Source: Rhea pennata
Taxonomy: Eukaryota > Chordata > Aves > Rheiformes > Rheidae
Direction: 5' to 3'
DNA length: 64,000 bases
Assembly: GCF_028389875.1 (NCBI RefSeq)
Contig: NC_084702.1
Coordinates: forward strand, 68,793,582 to 68,857,581
Within the stretch, counting starts at the first letter, position 1. The number at the start of each line of letters is the position of its first letter. This document shows, one piece after another, positions 60,480 through 64,000 of the stretch. Both the position numbers and the translations under genes were made by a program. The notes beneath the pieces are model-generated. The model had not been told where the DNA came from. It searched no databases and was given only the letters and a program-made list of their open reading frames with translations.

Positions 60480-63400
60480 ACAGAACAAACCCATTGCCTG
60501 ATAAAGAGACCGCAGGCCGGGGGAAATGTAAACATGCCGACAAGGATGACTAGTGGCAGAAAGCAGGAAGCCTGCATGAAGATATTAGCTGAGCTTTTAC
60601 TTTGAAACATGCTTCCCACTTCAAAACTAAGGGCCTGATTCATCAAGTCCATTGAACTCCTTGGGCAGAACCTGGCTAAGTCCAGTGAGTTGGGGGCAAA
60701 TTTCCTGGATCGTGCCCCTAACTCTGCTAGCGTGATAATTGCTACTGATTTCCCTGAGAGCATGATTCAGTCCTTATATTATGCAGCCTGTCTCCAAAGA
60801 TAGATAGCTCCAAAGCAGTGCTGAATTCTACCTTTGATTTCGGTTGTTTAGTTCCTCTCAATGGAGATACCTGGGTCCAAGGGAGAAAAGTTTTCAACTA
60901 TGAAGTGCCAGTAATTATTCTTTAAGTGTTGGCATTGTACAAGTCCCAAACAAGGCAATGTTGAGCCAGACTAGTTGTGGTCTAAAAGACTAATCATGCA
61001 AAACCCTACTCCTAAGAACAAGGTGATACATCTTACAGATTTTCAAGCTTTGGACAAAACAGAGGCAGAAAGAGGAAGACAGAAAGGAGGTGCTAAATAT
61101 TTCCTCTGCACACTTTCTGTGGCTCTGTATACACCAATGTACACCAGAGAGCAATACAGGGCTAGGCTCATTGCTGACTGATGTGGCTGGCTGCAAGTGA
61201 GCATAAGAGTCGGAGGAGGAGAGCAAGCACTGGCAAAGCCCAGGATGCACCAAAAAAAGCTTTATGTTGGGGGAGTAAAGGACACAGAAGGTAAAGTTGG
61301 TAAAGACGCCTAAGCAAACAGAAAAATGGTGACACTGTAAAGAAAGAGACTCAGAGTTCACAAGCCACATGGGCTTTTTAATCTGCAAGGGAAGAATTTA
61401 AGCCAAGCATTAAAATGATAAAAGCATGGTCCTTACATCTAGGAAAGTGCCCTTCCTGCTAGGGTGGACTCTCCTCTAGCATCACTCCCTACCTTGAGGA
61501 GCGATTAGCAGGCAGCCAAGCTGCCTAGGCACTGGGAGGTGTTTCTGGGACCCCATACTTGCCCCCACTGGGTTTTAATGGGAAGAAGCGGTTCCCTTTG
61601 CATGACAGCTCAGTGGGACTGCCTGGGACCTGGTAGCTCTCCCATGTCTGTGTCAAGTCCCTCCTTGTGATCAGACCTTGATGGTCACCGCAGAAGGAGA
61701 GAGATCTCTGAAGACTCACTAAGCCTGGACAGACAAAGTAAAATGGGGTTGGATTTATCTGACAAAATGTAGGTATTACCGTGTACATACCTACGTCAGA
61801 GCTTCTCGTGCTTCGCTCCTCCCTTACAGCCAGCGGGGAGCAGCAGCTTCTTTTAAGGCGTGATTCATTCTATCCTGAAATAGACACGTAAAAGGTGAAA
61901 TTTAACCCCCCTAAATATGTCTGTCTCTCTTCATTGACTATGAAAGTAGCCCGAGGTGACTCAGGAGTAGATGTACTTGCAGACCTCCAGGATAAATCCC
62001 ACCAACAAACACAGGAGAGACCTGTCGGGCTGTAGCAGCATCCCACACCAAGGAAAATGGGCGTTAGGCAAGATGCTGGAGCTTAGGCTGACAAATCGTC
62101 TCTGCGGCTTCTCATCATCATCCCACTGGAGATGATGGCATTGGCATGGCTCTCCTTCAGCTTGGCTTCTCCAACACAATTATTTGGGACAGTGCACCCA
62201 TTTGTATGCTATCCATTCAAAAATATCCACTTTCAGAGGTGTAAGTCAGCTAATGGGACTTCAGGAGCATAGGTAGTCTCTGATCTCCCTCCTGAGTTTC
62301 CTACGCTTGACCTCAAGCTCACTGAAGCCAAGTGTAGATCAAGTAGGCTGGCATTCGATGACTTCACGTCTCTAAGGCCTACCCTCCCTGCCAGCTTAAG
62401 TAAACATTAGGGAAGTCTATTTGAGGATTTAAGCACCTGGATTAGTAATATTCAAAATAATATTAATTTGGAAACTCTCAGGCTAATTTCTACTGCATTT
62501 TCTGCTAGAAATGAATAAAGGATGGCTCTGCTGAGCAAACTGATCGCTAGCCGGAAATGACACCATCTCACTTTAAATTTGTCTTGTTTATAATTGAGTG
62601 GGCTATGACTTTGATCATTTTTTTTTCTTTTTTCCTGTTTCAGCTGAAGCAAACTAGAAAAAAAAGACTTTTTAGACATAATATTTTTGTTGAACATCGA
62701 ACAATCTTATTATCAGAACTGCGTTGCTCAGGGGATTTCCATGTTGTCATAGTTGCATTTTGTCTGGGTGGGGAAACAAGGGACCACAATGAGAAGAAAA
62801 AAAAAAAAGAAAAACTCTGAAGCAAAAGCACATTTTGATTTACTTCTGGGGCTCTGCTTCAAAAGCTGCTCGATCTCTAAGGAGTATGTGGGTCTGTCAG
62901 TCTCACCTTGTTTCCTCTCTCTAATGTCCTGTAGATAGCAAATTAGATTTGTGAGAGTTCCAATCTTACGGTAGCTGAGGTGTTGGTACCCAGGAAAGGT
63001 CTAAAGGAGACTGGATTACTCCTTGTTTGCTATAGATTTGCACTGAATCTGTCTCCTAATTCAGGAGTACTCAAAAGAAATGTTCCTGAATTTGAGCTTT
63101 AAGTTGGGCTGAGGGATACTTTTGCCAACCACCTGGGGCTGCCTTAGAACTCTAAAAACACAACGGATCAGGTAAATACACAAGTGCAGTCTAAGGCAAG
63201 TACTACAAAGAATTCCATAATTAAATCTCTCACCTTTTTAAGACTAACAGTTTAAGCAGAGAAGAGTTTAGAAGGTCCAGTAAAAAGATACGAGTGCTCC
63301 CTCGGTCTGCCAGCCCTCACTAGCTTGGGGTACCAGCACTCTGCTTGGAGATTCTGATTCATTCCATCCACTGTTACATTTCTGGCCATGAATAATCTTC

Positions 63401-64000
63401 AAGGTACTGACACCACAACTGGGGAAAGTAAGTTTTTTATGTGACTGCTTTCTCAAGTGCACGCAATACCTGCAGGGTATCTGTTCCTCAGCGTTTCCTG
63501 CTGACCGTTCCACAGGATCTGTCACCTCCATGGGTTATCAGTCACATTTCAGATGTTAATAACAACTAATCACGCAAGTCATTTACAAGTTAGCAGTTCC
63601 GTTTGCTTTTTATACAGTTTGTTTGTCCACCTGTTTCTGATCTCTGAGTATATAAAAGTCTTTTGTTTCTGCTTTGGCTTTGGAAAAGACTTCTGTACAT
63701 AATTTGTATTTAACTCTGCCATCAATATCTGTTTAGAAAGATGAAGTGGGTAGATTTCACCCTTCTCCGTACCACACTCCTCAAGTGTGCCGGTTCAGAG
63801 TGATCCCAAAGCCTTTGTGGGAGTGCAGTGAAGCAGGTCCTGTGAAGGACCTTGTGAAGCTCTGGAGAGAACTCATGTAAGCAGTAGTGCTAGGAGAATA
63901 TAGTAGTGCTTGTATTTTGAGGAACTCATGTGGTGTGTCTAGTCAGACACTCTTGGATAAATTGGTCACTGAGTTTTGGACTCAGAGGGAACTTCTCTCA
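60480..64000. other. Intergenic DNA right of IL7R
   Basis: No exon was recognised on either strand. By synteny the 3' end of SPEF2 (minus strand) is expected beyond, but no part of it is identifiable here. Minus-strand frames of 60-130 codons look random. Confidence 0.5.

Noticed and set aside
60990-64000. Search for SPEF2 3' exons at the right edge
   Set aside because: Expected by synteny on the minus strand, but no frame there could be matched to SPEF2 with any confidence.

Overview
This window is vertebrate nuclear DNA, almost certainly from a bird. It has short spliced exons with GT-AG borders, long AT-rich introns, and LINEs of the CR1 type whose 3' end (46,560-46,650) carries the typical avian ending with tandem GATTCTATGAT-like octamers. 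Three genes are recognised by reading the exons: LMBRD2 (3' part only, + strand), CAPSL (complete, + strand) and IL7R (complete, - strand). The same neighbours lie on human 5p13.2 (LMBRD2, UGT3A1/2, CAPSL, IL7R, SPEF2); in chicken this block is Z-linked, so a Z-chromosome origin is the likely inference.

Layout. 50-9,448: last seven coding exons of LMBRD2, a multi-pass LMBR1-family membrane protein. 9,449-about 14,480: probable long 3' UTR ending at an AATAAA at 14,451. 14,480-25,300: no recognisable gene; it holds a small CpG-rich patch followed by an A-tract (14,640-15,145) and an old LINE end (23,370-23,560). No UGT3A exon is visible where mammals have UGT3A1/2. 25,330-26,370: strong CpG island with a perfect RFX X-box, the best candidate for the CAPSL promoter and non-coding first exon. 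31,393-41,095: CAPSL, an EF-hand protein of ciliated cells. 41,300-43,100: CpG-enriched gap between convergent CAPSL and IL7R. 45,385-60,410: IL7R in eight exons, 461 codons, with a TATA box just upstream. 60,480-64,000: nothing recognised; SPEF2 would be expected further right.

The most interesting feature is in CAPSL. Two intact versions of the terminal coding exon lie 5 kb apart (35,560-35,661 and 40,585-40,686). Each is exactly 34 codons including the stop, in the same phase, with a good splice acceptor. They share 24 of 33 residues; the replacements are mostly conservative and half of the shared codons differ silently. This looks like an old exon duplication kept under selection, giving two CAPSL isoforms that differ in the exit half of EF-hand 4 and the C-terminus, each with its own poly(A) site.

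The genes do not form a pathway. LMBRD2 is a broadly acting membrane protein, CAPSL is tied to motile cilia, and IL7R is the lymphoid cytokine receptor. The spaces between them contain candidate boundary and promoter elements that could keep their expression separate.
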